A stretch of DNA of 64,000 bases, taken from contig NZ_JAMFLX010000016.1 in the NCBI RefSeq assembly GCF_023502345.1, positions 56,908 through 120,907 on the forward strand, in the 5' to 3' direction. A program made the position numbers and the translations under genes. Positions within the stretch are counted from its first letter, which is position 1, and every line of letters begins with the position of its first letter. Below, piece after piece: positions 62,025-64,000 of this stretch. The DNA is from Parendozoicomonas callyspongiae. Lineage in GTDB: Bacteria > Pseudomonadota > Gammaproteobacteria > Pseudomonadales > Endozoicomonadaceae. The notes below the pieces were generated by a model. The model had not been told where the DNA came from and ran no database searches. It was given only the letters and a program-made list of their open reading frames with translations.

Positions 62025-62976
62025 TAGCTCTATCTCAAGACGAGCTACAGTTCAACGTGTTGTTGTATCTGCGCCGGGCAGCACCATGCTGTTTGGCGAA
62101 CATGCCGTTCTTTACGGTGAAGCGGCGATCGCCTGTGCTGTTGAAACCCGCCTGCGGGTTGAAGCAGCGCTGCGCGATGACCGCAGAGTTGTTATTCGAT
62201 CAAGTCTTGGTGGCCTGGAGACCGATCTGGACAGGTTGGCTCAGGATCATACTCACCGGTTTACTCTGGCTCTTCTTGAAAAATGGAAGAACCGCCTGCC
62301 GGGTGGTCTGGATCTGGCTATTAGCTCAGATTTTTCCCATAAGGTCGGTCTTGGTTCATCTGCTGCGCTAACTGTTGCAGTGGCAGGTGCCCTGCGCAGT
62401 ATCTCTGGTTTGCCTTTGCGCCCAAGAACCATGCTGGATGAGTGTCTGGCTGTGGTGCAGGAGGTTCAGGGTTCCGGCTCGGGAACCGATCTGGTGGCCA
62501 GCCTTTATGGTGGTATTGTTCACTATCGCCCTGCCACGCGCAGTGTGACTCCGCTGGGTGAGGATTTGCCACTGACGCTTTATTACAGTGGTTATAAAAC
62601 ACCTACCCCTGAAGTGATTGCCCATGTCACGAAAGAGCGTGCTCTTATTCCTTCTCTGTATGATCATCTGTTCCGGGTTATGGGGGAGTGTACCCAGCAG
62701 GCAACAGGTGCCATTCGTGAGCATAATATGACCCGGCTTGGTCGTTGCATGAATGTGTATAACGGCTTGATGGAAGGGCTGGGTATCTGTGATAAAACCC
62801 TTTCTGAAATGGTTCATACCCTTCGGCAGCAAGGTGCTGAAGGGGTGAAAATTTCTGGCTCAGGTCTGGGGGATTGTGTGATTGCTCTTGGAAATGCTGG
62901 TGATTTGGCTGGCTATGACCTGATTCCTGTACCAGTGGCGAAATGTGGAGTGTACCTTGAGCCTGACGCGGACTGA
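62005..62976 (+). CDS. Second GHMP kinase, possibly phosphomevalonate kinase
   Basis: 323 aa from ATG 62005; GTG 61996 is also in frame. Both starts lie within the end of the preceding gene, so translation is coupled. Motif 1 SAPGSTMLFGEHAVLYGEAA, motif 2 HKVGLGSSAALTVAVAGA, motif 3 VKISGSGLGDCVIAL, plus EVQGSGSGTDLVASLYGGI. By elimination it should phosphorylate 5-phosphomevalonate, because the operon otherwise lacks that step, and GSGSGTD resembles phosphomevalonate kinases. Motif 1, however, looks like mevalonate kinase. Assignment between the two kinases is therefore uncertain. Confidence 0.75.
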   Translation: MASDSADSSISRRATVQRVVVSAPGSTMLFGEHAVLYGEAAIACAVETRLRVEAALRDDRRVVIRSSLGGLETDLDRLAQDHTHRFTLALLEKWKNRLPGGLDLAISSDFSHKVGLGSSAALTVAVAGALRSISGLPLRPRTMLDECLAVVQEVQGSGSGTDLVASLYGGIVHYRPATRSVTPLGEDLPLTLYYSGYKTPTPEVIAHVTKERALIPSLYDHLFRVMGECTQQATGAIREHNMTRLGRCMNVYNGLMEGLGICDKTLSEMVHTLRQQGAEGVKISGSGLGDCVIALGNAGDLAGYDLIPVPVAKCGVYLEPDAD

Positions 62977-63958
62977 TATTTCTGCCCGAATTCTTGCCGG
63001 GCGTCAGCCGGATATCGCTGACAGTTTTGAAGCTTATGCGCCAGTTAATATTGCCCTTTGCAAATACTGGGGTAAGCGAAACGCTGTTCTCAATCTTCCG
63101 GTCAATGATTCCTTATCAATATCGCTCGGAAACAAGGGCACAACTACCCGACTGACCCGTCTGCCCGGGGCGGAAAAAGATAAAGTTTTCCTGAATGGAA
63201 AACCAGTTGATGGTGAGTCGGCATTTTGTCGCAAGGTTGTGGCTCATATTGATCTGTTTCGCCCTCTGGGTTCTGGCGCGCTTCGTGTTGAAACCCGTAA
63301 TGATGTGGCAACGGGGGCCGGGCTGGCATCCTCAGCATCAGGTTTTGCTGCGCTGACCAAGGCTCTGGTCGGACTGTATGGGCTGACCCTGAGTAATGAA
63401 GAATTATCGATAATTGCGCGCTTGGGTAGTGGTAGTGCCAGTCGTTCGATTTACTCCGGATTTGCACATTGGCACCGGGGTGTGCGCCCTGATGGGATGG
63501 ACAGTTTTGCCTCTTCTCTGGATGTGATCTGGCCGGAGTTACGGGTTGGTGTGCTGACTCTGGCTGAGTCAGAAAAGCCGACCGGCTCTCGCGAAGGTAT
63601 GCAGCGTACAGTTGATAGCGCCATTCTCTATAACAGCTGGCCAGAGCAGGCTGACCGTGATATTCGCAGGCTGGAACATGCCATTACGGTAAGAGATTTC
63701 ACTCTTCTGGGTTCGACTGCTGAGCAGAATGCCATGGCTATGCATGCCACAATGCTGGCTTCATGGCCGCCACTGCTTTACTGGCAACCTGAATCTGTTG
63801 AGGTTTTGCAGAAGGTCTGGCAGGTCAGGCAGGATGGTGTTCAGGTTTTTGCCACTATGGATGCGGGGCCGAATGTAAAGGTATTGTTTGAATCAAATTC
63901 TGAGCCTGAAATGCGCAGTGTGTTTCAGAGTATGGACGTCATAGCGCCTTTTTCCTGA
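62945..63958 (+). CDS. mvaD: Diphosphomevalonate decarboxylase
   Basis: 337 aa. FEAYAPVNIALCKYWGKRNAVLNLPVNDSLSISL opens the family; TGAGLASSASGFAALTKAL is the phosphate loop, GSGSASRSIYSGFAHW follows, and QVFATMDAGPNVKVLF is the C-terminal site with the catalytic Asp. It makes IPP from diphosphomevalonate with ATP. ATG 62945 overlaps the preceding kinase by 32 bp. It completes the pathway; the 42 bp remaining in the window show no further start. Confidence 0.94.
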   Translation: MECTLSLTRTDISARILAGRQPDIADSFEAYAPVNIALCKYWGKRNAVLNLPVNDSLSISLGNKGTTTRLTRLPGAEKDKVFLNGKPVDGESAFCRKVVAHIDLFRPLGSGALRVETRNDVATGAGLASSASGFAALTKALVGLYGLTLSNEELSIIARLGSGSASRSIYSGFAHWHRGVRPDGMDSFASSLDVIWPELRVGVLTLAESEKPTGSREGMQRTVDSAILYNSWPEQADRDIRRLEHAITVRDFTLLGSTAEQNAMAMHATMLASWPPLLYWQPESVEVLQKVWQVRQDGVQVFATMDAGPNVKVLFESNSEPEMRSVFQSMDVIAPFS

Positions 63959-64000
63959 GATAAAGGCGTGTTTCTTGACCCGGATTTTACCATGGTTCGG

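Overview
The window looks like the chromosome of a Gram-negative, marine, probably animal-associated gammaproteobacterium. An Endozoicomonas-like member of the Oceanospirillales is my best guess. That assignment is inference from gene content: a lipid A deacylase, a Kps-type capsule locus, glnD and map, a complete mevalonate pathway, a glycine-betaine-type transporter, an alpha-mannosidase, and two large orphan proteins with no recognisable family. No rRNA or tRNA gene, CRISPR array, insertion sequence or prophage was seen.

Layout. 1-3.6 kb: a DUF1016/YhcG-type nuclease cut by the window edge, a 577-aa orphan with a possible helicase-associated C-terminus, and a 7-bp tandem repeat ahead of a tiny membrane ORF. 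3.6-17.4 kb: an ABC-dependent (group 2/3) capsule locus. It consists of export genes kpsM-T-E-D, a low-GC serotype-like segment with a Stealth phosphotransferase and a glycosyltransferase, galU, two small genes, then kpsC-kpsS, and a PagL-like lipid A deacylase. 17.5-26.5 kb: a ParB-like protein, a HEPN/MNT toxin-antitoxin pair, a SEC-C protein with RecD2, a SWIM zinc-finger protein, a dicarboxylate/amino-acid symporter, and two decayed genes (a nucleotidyltransferase remnant and an internally deleted sugar-binding protein). 26.7-32.8 kb: an alpha-glucoside ABC transport operon (binding protein, two permeases, GH13 glucosidase, ATPase), in the same order as aglEFGAK. 32.9-36.8 kb: a 1284-aa orphan. 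36.8-41.1 kb: divergent ROK manno(fructo)kinase and GH38 alpha-mannosidase with a CRP-like site between them.

41.7-45.4 kb: an osmoprotectant (OpuB/Osm-type) ABC operon, followed by a 66-codon remnant of the glycine/betaine reductase selenoprotein GrdA. 45.8-50.3 kb: rlmF, an aminotransferase and a 647-aa orphan. 50.3-57.3 kb: glnD and map on the minus strand, separated by a TPP-riboswitch-controlled thiBPQ operon on the plus strand. 57.5-64 kb: a mevalonate-pathway operon: HMG-CoA reductase, type 2 IPP isomerase, HMG-CoA synthase, two GHMP kinases and diphosphomevalonate decarboxylase. It encodes every step from acetoacetyl-CoA to IPP/DMAPP.

The most unusual signal is not a gene. Three intergenic copies (6351-6451, 46879-46984 reversed, 60845-60949) of a roughly 100-bp two-hairpin element share their single-stranded flanks and linker almost exactly, while both stems differ in sequence yet remain paired through compensatory changes. 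That pattern indicates selection for structure. Other notable items are the GrdA remnant beside a betaine-type transporter, the heptamer repeat upstream of the capsule genes, and the two large orphan proteins.
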